A DNA stretch of 64,000 bases, taken from the NCBI GenBank assembly GCA_016793865.1, contig JAEULJ010000003.1, positions 1 through 64,000 of the forward strand, given 5' to 3'. This DNA comes from Altererythrobacter sp. Lineage in GTDB: Bacteria; Pseudomonadota; Alphaproteobacteria; Sphingomonadales; Sphingomonadaceae. Under the pieces are notes generated by a model. The model did no database searches. It worked only from the letters and a program-made list of their open reading frames with translations, and had not been told where the DNA came from. Of this stretch, positions 55,443 through 64,000 are shown one piece after another (within the stretch, counting starts at the first letter, position 1; the number at the start of each line of letters is the position of its first letter). The translations under genes were made by a program, and so were the position numbers.

Positions 55443-56201
55443 TCATTTGTAAATCTCCGACGAGAAGTTGCTCGCGCCGACAATTACCAGGGCCGGGTCA
55501 TAACCCGGTGCGATTTCGTATCGGCCCTGCCGGTTCTTCACCATCGGTATGAGGCCGCCGCCCGCGTCGGCCACCCTCGAAAGCCATTTCAAGCGATCCT
55601 CGATGTCGGTCGTCACCGGCGCATCGGTGATGCGCACGGTGATCCGTTTTAGCGATACCCCCGGGCCGAACTCGTCATCGAGATGATCCGGATCGAGCAG
55701 CTTCACGGTGGTCGGATCATTGATGTCCCTGAAGGTCACCAGCATCGGATATGCGGAAGGCCCGACGCCTGTGACCGAATGCCAGTTGCGGGGCACTGAA
55801 ACCTTCTCGGTCACCAGAAGGACATTATCGAGCGTCTCGACATAGCTCTCGCCTTTCTTGCGAGGAGCCAGACTCGGCATGAGGAATGCGGGCCAATCGC
55901 TGGATACGGTCGAACGCAGGAGCGCGAACACGGTGCGCCCATCCGGCAGGTCGACCGGCACGGCCTCGCCCCGAAAGCGGCTTTCGACACCCAGACCCGC
56001 CGGGGCATTGCCGGGCCGCACGAGCAATCGCTTGACTTCGATCACAGAAGACCCGCTCCGTACGCCATTTGGCGTCTCGATCTCGACGCCGAGCTCATAG
56101 CGATAGTCCGGCGCCTTGTCCGTGCAGGACGAGAGCAGCAGCGCCAAGGTGGCCGCGGCCAGCACGACCAACGTCGGCAGCAGCGGCACGCGCCGGGTCA
56201 C
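55443..56201 (-). CDS. Putative lipoprotein inserted between DUF983 gene and surf1
   Basis: 252 aa. The first part (MTRRVPLLPTLVVLAAATLALLLSSCTDKAPD) is a lipoprotein signal with lipobox LLSSC, strikingly similar to the surf1 start. The rest resembles no family I recognise: VIEVKRLLVRPGNAPAG, NVLLVTEKVSVPRNW, KLLDPDHLDDEFGPGV, DIEDRLKWLSRV, ending SSEIYK. It may be a beta-rich periplasmic protein. It starts at GTG 56201 overlapping the DUF983 stop. Its sequence is less GC-rich and the surrounding repeat suggests an insertion by duplication. Confidence 0.8.
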   Translation of the reverse strand: MTRRVPLLPTLVVLAAATLALLLSSCTDKAPDYRYELGVEIETPNGVRSGSSVIEVKRLLVRPGNAPAGLGVESRFRGEAVPVDLPDGRTVFALLRSTVSSDWPAFLMPSLAPRKKGESYVETLDNVLLVTEKVSVPRNWHSVTGVGPSAYPMLVTFRDINDPTTVKLLDPDHLDDEFGPGVSLKRITVRITDAPVTTDIEDRLKWLSRVADAGGGLIPMVKNRQGRYEIAPGYDPALVIVGASNFSSEIYK

Positions 56202-56223
56202 GGTTCGCGCCCGCCGGCTTCCC
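56152..56223. repeat. Direct repeat copy B (lipoprotein 5' end and end of DUF983 gene)
   Basis: Partner of 55359-55430. It covers the last codons of the DUF983 gene and the first ~16 codons of the lipoprotein gene. Confidence 0.85.
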
Positions 56224-56587
56224 GCGCGCTGTTGCGGAACTCGCTCGCCAGCAGGGCCGCCTTGGCGATCCGCAGCCCGCCCAGCGTCAGCGCGACGGTC
56301 AGCGGTATCCACAGCACCGCATGGACCCACAGGGGCGGCTCGACGGAGAGCTCGAGCCACAGCGCCAGCACCACCACCAGCGCGCCCACGATCAGGGTCA
56401 GGAAAGCGGCCGGCCCGTCGCCCACGTTGAAGCGCGCGAAGTCCAGCCCGCAGCCCGTGCAGCGCGGCGCGAAGCGAACGAGGCCGGCGAACAGCGTCTT
56501 CGCGCCGCAGCGCGGGCACAAACCGCCAAGGGCAGCCCCCCCGATGGAGGGCTGCCCCTGTGGATCATCATGCCCGGAGGGCGGCAT
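56198..56587 (-). CDS. DUF983 family membrane protein
   Basis: 129 aa. Zinc-ribbon-like cysteines at the start (GLCPRCGAKTLFAGLVRFAPRCTGCGLDFARF) followed by two transmembrane helices (FLTLIVGALVVVLALWLEL and AVLWIPLTVALTLGGLRIAKAALL). DUF983 genes typically lie beside cytochrome oxidase genes in alphaproteobacteria, as here. ATG 56587 overlaps the ctaE stop (ATGA). Assumed to aid oxidase assembly; mechanism unknown. Confidence 0.93.
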   Translation of the reverse strand: MPPSGHDDPQGQPSIGGAALGGLCPRCGAKTLFAGLVRFAPRCTGCGLDFARFNVGDGPAAFLTLIVGALVVVLALWLELSVEPPLWVHAVLWIPLTVALTLGGLRIAKAALLASEFRNSAREAGGREP

Positions 56588-57408
56588 CAGTGGTAGGCGG
56601 CACCCCAGCCGCCCCAGACGTAGACCACCACGAACAGGAACAGCCACACCACGTCCACGAAGTGCCAGTACCACGCCGCCGCTTCGAAACCGAAGTGCTG
56701 GCGCGGGGTGAAGTGCCCCTTGTAGGTGCGTACCAGGCATACGATCAGGAAGATCGTGCCCACCAGCACGTGGAAGCCGTGGAAGCCCGTCGCCATGTAG
56801 AAGGCCGAGCTGTAGGTGTTGCCCCCGAACGCGAAGGGCGCGACGGCATATTCATAGGCCTGGATGGAGCTGAACAGCAGGCCGAGGATGATGGTGGCCC
56901 ACAGGCCCTTCTTCAGCCCTTCGCGATCGCCGTGGATCAGGCTGTGGTGCGCCCAGGTGACCGTGGTGCCCGAGCACAGCAGGATCAGCGTGTTCAGCAG
57001 CGGCAAGGCGAAGGGATCCATCACCGCCTCGATCGCCACCGGCGGGAACTTGCCGCCCACCACCTCGGCAAGCTGGTTCGGGAAGAGCGCGAAGTCGAAC
57101 CAGGCCCAGAACCAGCCGACGAAGAACATCACTTCGGAAGCGATGAACAGGATCATGCCGTAGCGCAGGTGAAGCTGCACCACCGGCGTGTGATCGCCGG
57201 CGTGGGCTTCCTTGATGATCTTACCGAACCAGATGAAGAAGGTCGCGATCAGGCCCGCGATGCCCAGCCCGAGCACGAGCATCGCGCTCGCCATCTCGTG
57301 CATGTAGAGCACCATGCCGCTGGTGAATGTCAGCGCCGAAACCGCGCCGATCAGCGGCACCGCGTCGGGCGGAAGGATGTGGTAATCGTGGTTCTTTGCG
57401 CCGGCCAT
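56587..57408 (-). CDS. ctaE: Cytochrome c oxidase subunit III
   Basis: 273 aa, seven transmembrane helices. Conserved SEVMFFVGWFWAWFDFALFP, LLNTLILLCSGTTVTWAHHSLI and the C-terminal GFHGFHVLVGTIFL ... FEAAAWYWHFVDVVWLFLF. Typical of aa3-type oxidase subunit III (CoxC). It lies 61 nt downstream of ctaG. Confidence 0.98.
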   Translation of the reverse strand: MAGAKNHDYHILPPDAVPLIGAVSALTFTSGMVLYMHEMASAMLVLGLGIAGLIATFFIWFGKIIKEAHAGDHTPVVQLHLRYGMILFIASEVMFFVGWFWAWFDFALFPNQLAEVVGGKFPPVAIEAVMDPFALPLLNTLILLCSGTTVTWAHHSLIHGDREGLKKGLWATIILGLLFSSIQAYEYAVAPFAFGGNTYSSAFYMATGFHGFHVLVGTIFLIVCLVRTYKGHFTPRQHFGFEAAAWYWHFVDVVWLFLFVVVYVWGGWGAAYH

Positions 57409-57469
57409 GATCGATCCTGCTGGTCAGATTGCCCCGCCCTTAGTCCGCGCACCGGCGCGGGTCCAGTGG

Positions 57470-58039
57470 CTAGGGCGCGTCTTTCGCCTGATGAAAGGTA
57501 TAGCTGAGCGTGACCTGCTCCACCTGCGCCATGTTGGGATCGTCGACCGCCTTGGGATCGACATAGTAAAGCACGGGCATCCGCACTTCCTCGCCGGGCT
57601 GGAGAGTCTGCTCGGTGAAGCAGAAACACTGGATCTTGTTGAAGTATTTCCCCGCCTGCTCGGGCTCCACATTGAAGGTGGCACGCCCGGTGATGGGGCG
57701 ATCGGAATTGTTGCGGGCGGTGTAGAACGCCATCTGCCGCTGGCCGATGGCGACCTGCTGCGTGCTCTGCGCCGGGACGAAGCGCCAGGGCAGGCCGCGA
57801 TCCTGCGATGCGTCGAAGCGGATCGAGATCGTGCCCGCGCCCGCGCTCCTGGCCAGCCGTTCCGCGATCGCCGCATCGCTTTCGGTGGCGCGCATGGTGG
57901 TGCCGCCGAAGCCCGTGACCTGGCAGAACAGCCGATACAGCGGCACCGCGGCGAAGCCGAGCCCCAGCATGGCGAGGCCCATCGCAGCGGCCAGCAGGCC
58001 CACCTTGAGATTGCTGCGGCGCATGGCGAGCGTGTTCAT
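57470..58039 (-). CDS. ctaG: Cytochrome c oxidase assembly protein CtaG (Cox11)
   Basis: 189 aa. One N-terminal transmembrane helix (LLAAAMGLAMLGLGFAAVPLYRLFCQ) and a periplasmic copper-delivery domain with the CFCF motif in IQCFCFTEQTL, followed by MPVLYYVDP. It inserts copper into CuB of subunit I. It lies 2 nt after the 40-aa protein gene. Confidence 0.97.
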   Translation of the reverse strand: MNTLAMRRSNLKVGLLAAAMGLAMLGLGFAAVPLYRLFCQVTGFGGTTMRATESDAAIAERLARSAGAGTISIRFDASQDRGLPWRFVPAQSTQQVAIGQRQMAFYTARNNSDRPITGRATFNVEPEQAGKYFNKIQCFCFTEQTLQPGEEVRMPVLYYVDPKAVDDPNMAQVEQVTLSYTFHQAKDAP

Positions 58040-58041
58040 GT

Positions 58042-58164
58042 TCAGCCCATCCTTGCGATCGTGATGGCGTAGAACAGGAAGCCGAAGAAGGCGAGCACCA
58101 GCCCCAGCGCGATATTGCGGCTCTTCTGGCGACGGCGGATTTCCGCCTGCTGGTCGGGGGTCAT
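58042..58164 (-). CDS. Small (40-aa) membrane protein between ctaB and ctaG
   Basis: [20 protein letters not shown] leads into one transmembrane helix ([20 protein letters not shown]). Small proteins of this kind are regularly found between ctaB and ctaG in alphaproteobacteria and are sometimes called CoxF-like. ATG 58164 overlaps the ctaB stop (ATGA) and the stop is 2 nt before ctaG, so it is well supported as a gene. Confidence 0.88.
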   Translation of the reverse strand: MTPDQQAEIRRRQKSRNIALGLVLAFFGFLFYAITIARMG

Positions 58165-59072
58165 GTCAGGGCTCCGGATTGCGAGAGGACGCGGTCGATC
58201 ACCAGCACGGCGAACAGCGCGAAGAGATACAGGACGCTGAACTTGAACAGCCGCTTTTCGGGGATCATCGCCGCGTCGCCCCGTCGCAGGCCCACGGGCA
58301 CGGCGAAGGCCACGAACAGCAGCGACAGCGCCAGCGCCGCGACCCCGTAGATCGCCCCCGCGCCGCCGATCAGCCAGGGCGCGAGCGCCACCGGTGCCAG
58401 CACCACGCTGTATGCCAGGATCTGCCGGCGGGTGTGGGTTTCGCCCCGAACCACCGGCATCATGGGGATGCCGGCGTTTGCGTAATCGCTCTTCACGAAC
58501 AGCGCCAGCGCCCAGAAATGCGGCGGCGTCCACACGAAAATGATGGCGAACAGGATCAACGGCATGGCCGTGATCTCTCCGGTGACGGCCACCCATCCGA
58601 TCAGCGGCGGAAAGGCGCCCGCCCCGCCCCCGATGACGATGTTCTGCGGCGTGCGCGGCTTGAGCCACAGGGTGTAGAACACCGCGTAATACAGGATCGA
58701 GAGCGCCAGCAGCGCGGCGGCCAGCCAGTGCACCGCCAGCCCCATCATCAGCACCGAGGAAACCGCCAGCGCCACGCCGAAATCGCGCGCGTCCTCGCGC
58801 CGCAGCCGTCCGGCCGGGATCGGCCGGCCGGCGGTGCGCCGCATCCGCGCGTCGATATCGGCCTCCAGCCACATGTTGAGCGCGCCCGATCCGCCCGCAC
58901 CCATCGCGATGCACAGGATCGCCGTGAAGCCGAGCACCGGGTTGATATGGCCGGGCGCCGCCAGAAGGCCGCACAGCCCGGTGAAGATCACCAGGCTCAT
59001 CACCCGCGGCTTGGTAAGGGCGAAGAAATCGCGCCATTCGGCGGGAAGCTGGAGGGCAGCGGATTCGGTCAT
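58161..59072 (-). CDS. ctaB: Protohaem IX farnesyltransferase (haem O synthase)
   Basis: 303 aa, UbiA-superfamily membrane enzyme that converts haem b to haem O for the oxidase. Asp-rich motif [21 protein letters not shown] and the second site [22 protein letters not shown]. Helices fit the family, as does the name by context, between ctaD and ctaG. Confidence 0.97.
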   Translation of the reverse strand: MTESAALQLPAEWRDFFALTKPRVMSLVIFTGLCGLLAAPGHINPVLGFTAILCIAMGAGGSGALNMWLEADIDARMRRTAGRPIPAGRLRREDARDFGVALAVSSVLMMGLAVHWLAAALLALSILYYAVFYTLWLKPRTPQNIVIGGGAGAFPPLIGWVAVTGEITAMPLILFAIIFVWTPPHFWALALFVKSDYANAGIPMMPVVRGETHTRRQILAYSVVLAPVALAPWLIGGAGAIYGVAALALSLLFVAFAVPVGLRRGDAAMIPEKRLFKFSVLYLFALFAVLVIDRVLSQSGALT

Positions 59073-59369
59073 CGCAATGCGCCGCCCTATAGGGCCGGTG
59101 GCGTGGAGAGGGAAGCGCTTCGGCGCGGCGCGGCGAAAGACGTGTTACGCCGAATCGTATTTACGAAGCTGTGACCTTTGAGAATAAAGGGCGCCAGTTC
59201 AACGTGTTGCACGCGAAATGCAGTCGCGCCATGTGGACTTCGCCGGCAACCCCCTATTGGCGCCCGCACATCGCCGCCAAACGGCGCCTGCCGCCCTCGG
59301 GAAGATGGTGAACCTCTCATTGAGAACCATATGGGTTCTATACACAACATCTTCAAGGGCGATGTGGGA
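59073..59369. other. Gap between ctaB and the epoxide hydrolase gene
   Basis: 297 nt containing no convincing gene. It should carry the promoter for ctaB onward, but I see no clear boxes. AGAACC/GGTTCT (59323-59339) forms a small inverted repeat. A minus-strand frame at 59087-59356 lacks coding character. Confidence 0.5.
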
Positions 59370-60329
59370 TTAAAGGCGCGCCAGCCAGTCGAGCAGCAGC
59401 CGGTTCACCTCCTGCGGGGCTTCCTGCTGCGTCCAGTGGCCCACGCCTTTCAGGACATGGCCCTCCACGCGCGGGGCAAAATGCTGCATCATCCCCACCG
59501 GATCGGTGACCGCGCCGAACAGGAAGGTGGCCGGATCGCGGTCCCCGCCGATGAACAGGCTCGGCTGCTCGATCCGCTTGCCCTGCCAGCCCTGGAGCCA
59601 GGCATGGTCGCGCTCGTGGTTGCGGTAGCGGTTGAGCGGTCCGCGAAAGCCCGAGGCCCGGAACTCGCCCTCGTAGAAATCGAGGTCGGCATCGGTGAGC
59701 CAGGCCACCGGCTGCGGATCGGGAAGCCCGGCGAGGAAGGTCGCGCCCAGCGGCTTGTCGAAATAATCGCCGCGCGGCACGTCGCCGCTGATGGCGTACA
59801 TCATGCGGTGGACGAATTCGCGCGGATCGGCCTCCGCTTCCGCCTCCGCCACGCCCGGCTCCTGGAAATATTCCTGGTAGAAGAACCGCCCCTTGGACGT
59901 GAAATGCTCGCGGAAAATTTCCGTGAAGGGGCGATTCGGAACCCCGGCGAAGGGGACCGAGAGGCCCGCCACCGCGTGAAAATGCTCAGGATGGGTGAGC
60001 GAGGCGTTCCACACGATCGGCGCGCCCCAGTCATGCCCGATCAGGATCGCGGGTGCGCCCGGCTGGAGCGCCTGGGCCAGGCCCACCAGATCGCCGACGA
60101 TCCGCTCCAGCGCATAGGCTTCCACCGCCTCCGGCTTGTCCGAACCGCCATAGCCGCGCACATCGATGGCGCAGACGGTGTGGCCGGCGGCGGCGAGCGG
60201 CGCGATCTGGTGGCGCCAGGAATACCAGCTTTCGGGGAAGCCGTGGACCAGTATGACCAGCGGCCCCTTGCCCTCGATGGCGCAGCGAAGGCTCAGCTCG
60301 CCGACATCGATCATCCGCATTTCGGGCAT
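59370..60329 (-). CDS. Alpha/beta hydrolase, epoxide-hydrolase-like
   Basis: 319 aa. HGFPESWYSWRHQI oxyanion region, nucleophile Asp in IGHDWGAPIVWNASL, second acid in IGGDRDPATF and the base in KGVGHWTQQEAP. The Asp nucleophile and HGFPESW motif are typical of soluble epoxide hydrolases and haloalkane dehalogenase relatives. ATG 60329 has GAGGA six bases upstream. It is inserted between ctaD and ctaB; probably has its own transcript because a terminator follows ctaD. Confidence 0.9.
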   Translation of the reverse strand: MPEMRMIDVGELSLRCAIEGKGPLVILVHGFPESWYSWRHQIAPLAAAGHTVCAIDVRGYGGSDKPEAVEAYALERIVGDLVGLAQALQPGAPAILIGHDWGAPIVWNASLTHPEHFHAVAGLSVPFAGVPNRPFTEIFREHFTSKGRFFYQEYFQEPGVAEAEAEADPREFVHRMMYAISGDVPRGDYFDKPLGATFLAGLPDPQPVAWLTDADLDFYEGEFRASGFRGPLNRYRNHERDHAWLQGWQGKRIEQPSLFIGGDRDPATFLFGAVTDPVGMMQHFAPRVEGHVLKGVGHWTQQEAPQEVNRLLLDWLARL

Positions 60330-60356
60330 CGGCGTCCTCTCCTCCTCACAGGCAAA

Positions 60357-60380
60357 CGGCCGACCCCTTGGGGCCGGCCG
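60357..60380 (-). terminator. Rho-independent terminator of the ctaC-ctaD transcript
   Basis: CGGCCGGCCCC-AA-GGGGTCGGCCG on the minus strand: an 11-bp stem with one mismatch followed by TTTG, about 30 nt after the ctaD stop. It would end transcription ahead of the epoxide hydrolase gene. Confidence 0.7.
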
Positions 60381-60411
60381 CGCCATGCTTTCTGCGCTGT
60401 CCCCGCCGCGC

Positions 60412-62133
60412 TCAGGCGGGCGCGGCCTTGCCGTTGGGCTGCGGGTGGTTGTGATGGTCGATGTCCTCGATCACCGGCAGCGTCTCGAACTGGTGGTATG
60501 GCGGCGGGCTGGACAGCGTCCACTCCAGCGTGGTCGCGCCTTCGCCCCAGGGATTGTCCGCCGCCTTCTTGCCCGCGAACAGGGCATAGATGATGTTGAC
60601 GAAGAAGATCACCATCGAGGCGGCCATGATCATGTATCCCACGGTCGCCATGTGGTTGAAGCCTTCGTAGGCCGGGGTGTAGTCCGGATAGCGGCGCGGC
60701 ATTCCCTGCAGCCCGAGGAAGTGCATCGGGAAGAAGATCACGTTCACGCCGATGAAGAACACCCAGAAATGCAGGTGGGCCAGCAGTTCGGAATGCATCC
60801 GGCCGCTCATCTTCGGGAACCAGTAATAGAACGCCGCGAACAGGCTGAACACCGCGCCCATCGAAAGCACGTAGTGGAAGTGCGCGACCACGAAATAGGT
60901 ATCGTGCACCACATCGTCGATGCCGCCGTTGGCGAGATAGACGCCCGTGACGCCGCCCACGGTGAACAGGAAGATCATGCCGATCGCCCACACCATCGGG
61001 CTCTTGAACTCGATGGAGCCGCCCCACATCGTGGCGATCCAGCTGAAGATCTTCACGCCGGTCGGCACCGCGATCACCATCGTGGCCGCGGTGAAGTACA
61101 TCTTCGTGTTCACGTCCAGGCCGACGGTGTACATGTGGTGCGCCCACACCACGAAGCCGACCACGCCGATGGCGACCATCGCATAGGCCATGCCGAGATA
61201 GCCGAACACCGGCTTCTTGGAGAAGGTCGCGATGATCTGGCTGATCATGCCGAAGCCCGGCAGGATCATGATGTACACCTCGGGGTGGCCGAAGAACCAG
61301 AACAGGTGCTGGTAGAGGATCGGATCGCCGCCGCCGCTGGCATCGAAGAATGTGGTGCCGAAATTGCGGTCCGTCAGCAGCATGGTGATGGCCGCGGCCA
61401 ACACCGGCAGCGCCAGCAGCAGCAGGAAGGCGGTGACCAGCATCGACCACACGAACAGCGGCATCTTGTGGAGAGTCATCCCCGGTGCGCGCATGTTGAA
61501 GATGGTGGTGATGAAGTTGATCGCGCCCAGGATCGAGCCGGCGCCCGCAAGGTGCAGCGAGAAGATCGCGAAATCGACCGCCGGCCCCGGAGCGCCCGAG
61601 GTCGACAGCGGGGCGTAGGCGGTCCAGCCGATTCCCGCCCCCATGCCGGTTCCGCCCGGCACGAAGGTCGACAGCATCAGCGAAGTGAAGCCCGCCACGG
61701 TCAGCCAGAACGAGATGTTGTTCATGCGCGGGAACGCCATGTCCGGCGCGCCGATCATCAGCGGCACGAACCAGTTGCCGAAGCCGCCGATCATCGCCGG
61801 CATCACCATGAAGAACACCATGATGAGCCCGTGCGCGGTGATGAGCACGTTCCACAGGTGCAGGTTGGCGTCGAAATTCGCCTCGCCGCCCATGAAATTG
61901 ACCCACCAGCCGAGATACTGGATGCCCGGCGCGGCGAGTTCGGCACGCATGATGCCCGAGATCGCACCTCCGATGATCCCCGCGAAAATCGCGAAGATCA
62001 GGTAGAGCGTTCCGATGTCCTTGTGGTTGGTGGACATGAACCAGCGGGCGAAGAACGCCGGCTTGTGATCAGCGTCGTGATGCGCGTGATCCCGGTCGGA
62101 GTGGGCCTCGAAGCGGTCGGCGGTGGTGGCCAT
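60412..62133 (-). CDS. ctaD: Cytochrome c oxidase subunit I
   Basis: 573 aa, twelve transmembrane helices. Haem a and CuB ligands are all there: [19 protein letters not shown], the [20 protein letters not shown]is-Tyr motif, AHHMYTVG, and [13 protein letters not shown]- and D-channel residues as in A1-type oxidases. Length and context match the aa3 oxidase of alphaproteobacteria; it follows ctaC by 26 nt. Confidence 0.98.
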   Translation of the reverse strand: MATTADRFEAHSDRDHAHHDADHKPAFFARWFMSTNHKDIGTLYLIFAIFAGIIGGAISGIMRAELAAPGIQYLGWWVNFMGGEANFDANLHLWNVLITAHGLIMVFFMVMPAMIGGFGNWFVPLMIGAPDMAFPRMNNISFWLTVAGFTSLMLSTFVPGGTGMGAGIGWTAYAPLSTSGAPGPAVDFAIFSLHLAGAGSILGAINFITTIFNMRAPGMTLHKMPLFVWSMLVTAFLLLLALPVLAAAITMLLTDRNFGTTFFDASGGGDPILYQHLFWFFGHPEVYIMILPGFGMISQIIATFSKKPVFGYLGMAYAMVAIGVVGFVVWAHHMYTVGLDVNTKMYFTAATMVIAVPTGVKIFSWIATMWGGSIEFKSPMVWAIGMIFLFTVGGVTGVYLANGGIDDVVHDTYFVVAHFHYVLSMGAVFSLFAAFYYWFPKMSGRMHSELLAHLHFWVFFIGVNVIFFPMHFLGLQGMPRRYPDYTPAYEGFNHMATVGYMIMAASMVIFFVNIIYALFAGKKAADNPWGEGATTLEWTLSSPPPYHQFETLPVIEDIDHHNHPQPNGKAAPA

Positions 62134-62159
62134 GATCGTGGGTCTCTGTCGTGAATCGG

Positions 62160-63317
62160 TCAGGCGGCGGGCGCGGGGCTGGCCGGGGCGACGGTGCCCC
62201 CCGCTGCCGGAGTGGCGGCGGCGGGCGGCGCGGATGCAGGTGCGGCGGGGGCAGCGGCCGGCGTGGCGTCGTCGGCGGCGGGGGCCGCCTCATCCGCGAA
62301 GGTGCCGCCCTGGGCGCGCACCCAGGCGCGCCATCGCGCCATCGGCACCGCCTCGATCGCGATCGGCATATAGCCGTGCTTCACGCCGCACAGCTCGGAG
62401 CACTGACCGTAATAGACGCCGGGGCGGTCGATGGTCAGCACCCGCTCGTTCAGGCGCCCGGGCACGGCGTCGATCTTGAACCATAGCGCGGGCACGGCGA
62501 AGGAGTGGATCACGTCGCCTGCGGTAACCTGAATGCGCAACGGCACGCCGACCGGCACCACCAGGCGGCTGTCGACCTCGAGATGGCTCGGCCCGTCGTA
62601 AGGCCGCGTGCCGACATCGCGCTGCAGCGGATTGACCTTGGGCTCGCCGGGGATGTTGAGCATGTAGGAATCGAACGTAAAATCGCCGTTGTCGGGGAAG
62701 CTGTAGGACCAATACCACTGGTTGCCGGTCACCTTGATCGTGATCGCGTCCTTGGGCGGGCTGCGGTACTGCTGCGAAAGCAGCGAGATCGAGGGAATCG
62801 CGATGGCGACGAGGACCAGCACCGGCACGATCGTCCAGGCCACTTCCAGCAGGGTGTTGTGCGTGTTGCGCGAAGGCACCGGGTTGGCCTTCGCGCGGAA
62901 GCGCCACATCACATAGATCAGCAGCCCCAGCACGAAGACACTGATGATGCCCATCACCCACAGCATCGCATAGTGGAACTTGAAGGCATAGCGGCCCGTG
63001 GGGGAAAACTGCTTCTGCACGTCCAGCCCGCCATCGACCGGCATCCCGATGCCGGGGGCCGGCTTCATCGGGACGTAGGAGCCGGTTGCGGCGGGGGTGG
63101 CCGGTGCGGAGGCTTCCGCCGCCTTAGCGGCCGCCGGGGCCGTAGCCGGTTCCCCGTCCGGCGCGGAGGCCGTCGCCGCTGCGGGGGCGGCGGCGGGCGC
63201 CGTCGCCTGGGCCATCACCGGGCGCGCCGCGAAAGCCAGCGCGATCAGCAGCAGCGCTAGAAACGCGGCCATCCCGGCGATGCGGTTGCGCAAATGGTCG
63301 ATACTCGCTGTGGACAT
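62160..63317 (-). CDS. ctaC: Cytochrome c oxidase subunit II
   Basis: About 385 aa. Signal peptide ([17 protein letters not shown]) then an Ala/Pro/Thr-rich linker, two transmembrane helices ([36 protein letters not shown]), and a periplasmic CuA domain with [13 protein letters not shown] plus the acidic and aromatic residues for cytochrome c docking (NQWYWSY). A second Ala/Pro-rich tail of ~50 residues ends the protein. ATG 63317 (MSTASID) has GGA at good spacing; ATG 63323 is an alternative. Confidence 0.96.
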   Translation of the reverse strand: MSTASIDHLRNRIAGMAAFLALLLIALAFAARPVMAQATAPAAAPAAATASAPDGEPATAPAAAKAAEASAPATPAATGSYVPMKPAPGIGMPVDGGLDVQKQFSPTGRYAFKFHYAMLWVMGIISVFVLGLLIYVMWRFRAKANPVPSRNTHNTLLEVAWTIVPVLVLVAIAIPSISLLSQQYRSPPKDAITIKVTGNQWYWSYSFPDNGDFTFDSYMLNIPGEPKVNPLQRDVGTRPYDGPSHLEVDSRLVVPVGVPLRIQVTAGDVIHSFAVPALWFKIDAVPGRLNERVLTIDRPGVYYGQCSELCGVKHGYMPIAIEAVPMARWRAWVRAQGGTFADEAAPAADDATPAAAPAAPASAPPAAATPAAGGTVAPASPAPAA

Positions 63318-63526
63318 CCGCATTTCCGTCTCGCTGTCGCCACGGATCGATCGATACCCGCGCGCTCGTCACCCTGGATGGGCACGGCGCAGCCATCGCC
63401 CGCCGGCCTTGTCGCGCGGCCTATAGGCAGGGATTGGACCCGCCTCAAGCGGCGCGCGCCAGAAAATTTCCCCACCGCCCCATTCGATCTTGCCACAGCC
63501 GCCCGGACGGTCTTTCAGCGCAGGCT

Positions 63527-64000
63527 ATGACCGACGACGATATCCTGTCCGAATTCCGCGCCAGCGAAGCGCTGCTCGAGGGCCATTTCGTGCTCTCCTC
63601 GGGCCGCCATTCGGCGCAGTATCTCCAATGCGCGCGGGTTCTGATGAATGCCGAACGGGCCGGCCGGCTGTCGCTGGCGCTGACGCAGAAGCTGCCGCGC
63701 GAGCTGCGTTCGCGCATCGACGTGGTGGTGAGCCCGGCGATGGGCGGGCTGGTGATCGGCCACGAGATGGGGCGCTGCCTGGGTGTCGATGCCCTGTTCC
63801 TGGAGCGGCCAACCGGCACGTTCGAACTGCGCCGCGGCTTCCGGCTCGAACCGGGGCAGAAGGTGCTGATGGTGGAGGATGTGGTCACCACCGGCCTTTC
63901 CAGCCGCGAGGCCATCGCCGCCGTTGCGCGCGAAGGCGGCGAGGTAATCGCCGAGGCCGCGCTCGTCGACCGCTCCAACGGCTCGGTCGATCTCGGCGTG
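63527..64000 (+). CDS. pyrE: Orotate phosphoribosyltransferase (5' part)
   Basis: 158 codons to the right edge. MTDDDILSEFRASEALLEGHFVLSSGRHSAQYLQCARVL is the OPRTase N-terminus, and the PRPP-binding motif VLMVEDVVTTG is present. Pyrimidine biosynthesis, linking orotate and PRPP to OMP. It is divergent from ctaC. Confidence 0.96.
   Translation, partial: MTDDDILSEFRASEALLEGHFVLSSGRHSAQYLQCARVLMNAERAGRLSLALTQKLPRELRSRIDVVVSPAMGGLVIGHEMGRCLGVDALFLERPTGTFELRRGFRLEPGQKVLMVEDVVTTGLSSREAIAAVAREGGEVIAEAALVDRSNGSVDLGV

Noticed and set aside
59087..59356. Possible 89-aa gene on the minus strand upstream of ctaB
   Set aside because: No ribosome-binding site, no domain, Arg/Ser/Pro-rich composition; fits non-coding sequence.
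1..64000. CRISPR array or insertion sequence
   Set aside because: No regularly spaced repeats and no transposase-like protein (no DDE or HUH motifs) in any plausible frame.

Overview
The window is about 66% G+C, densely packed and operon-rich. Complex I is encoded as nuoA-nuoL and cytochrome oxidase as ctaC-ctaD-ctaB-ctaG-ctaE with SURF1 and a DUF983 protein. A class II-type PHA synthase, UbiA, a plant/alphaproteobacterial-type glutamate-cysteine ligase, Ala/Pro/Lys-rich tails on several housekeeping proteins and the gene neighbourhoods fit an alphaproteobacterium of the order Sphingomonadales (Erythrobacteraceae/Sphingomonadaceae-like). That placement is inference from protein style and gene order; no rRNA gene is present. 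I see no tRNA, rRNA, CRISPR array, insertion sequence or prophage.

Layout. 1-12940 (minus strand): the nuo operon in the order A-B-C-D-E-F-G-H-I-J-K-L (nuoL cut by the window edge). It is interrupted by five non-canonical genes: a lipoprotein after nuoC, an 85-aa membrane protein after nuoD, 45-aa and 38-aa membrane proteins after nuoE, and a secreted 231-aa protein after nuoF. NuoH carries an unusual ~125-aa soluble extension and NuoC a long Lys/Ala/Pro tail. 13066-14055: an orphan HNH-nuclease-like gene of lower G+C. 14092-20292: an aldehyde dehydrogenase, a divergent thiolase, a small lipoprotein, an SH3-like secreted protein, a hydroxyacid dehydrogenase, and an unknown gene invaded in frame by a GC-rich palindromic repeat.

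20295-22386 (minus strand): a complete type II-A (Ec86/St85-like) retron. It has a promoter, an msr-msd non-coding RNA with a perfect 27-bp msd stem, an effector with nucleoside deoxyribosyltransferase-like motifs, and a retron reverse transcriptase with YADD and VTG motifs. This is the most likely anti-phage system in the window.

22675-29165 (minus): lepA and two paralogous PAS-GGDEF-EAL-PilZ proteins, one with a degenerate EAL domain. 29257-33129 (plus): ferredoxin-NADP reductase, PHA synthase and PHA depolymerase. 33126-50343: housekeeping genes (ubiA, rsmE, glutamate-cysteine ligase, bamB with its YfgM-like partner, a glycosyltransferase, an alpha/beta hydrolase, selO, astD-like, a glycine-zipper protein, rarD-like, pyrC, ygfZ), a TetR regulator with a divergent di-iron hydrolase and a palindromic operator between them, a GNAT enzyme, rpmA and rplU. 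50543-55408: a lipoprotein, moaE, moaD, a small unknown gene, a FolB-like gene, a methyltransferase, thrC and surf1. 55443-63317: the cytochrome c oxidase operon (minus strand), containing a lipoprotein gene whose 5' end is a near copy of the surf1 5' end. The window ends in pyrE (plus strand, truncated).

Functionally the window joins the two ends of an aerobic respiratory chain (complex I and an aa3-type oxidase with its haem O, copper and SURF1 assembly factors) with quinone biosynthesis (UbiA), carbon storage (thiolase, PhaC, PhaZ), c-di-GMP signalling, and one or two defence-like insertions (the retron; possibly the HNH gene).
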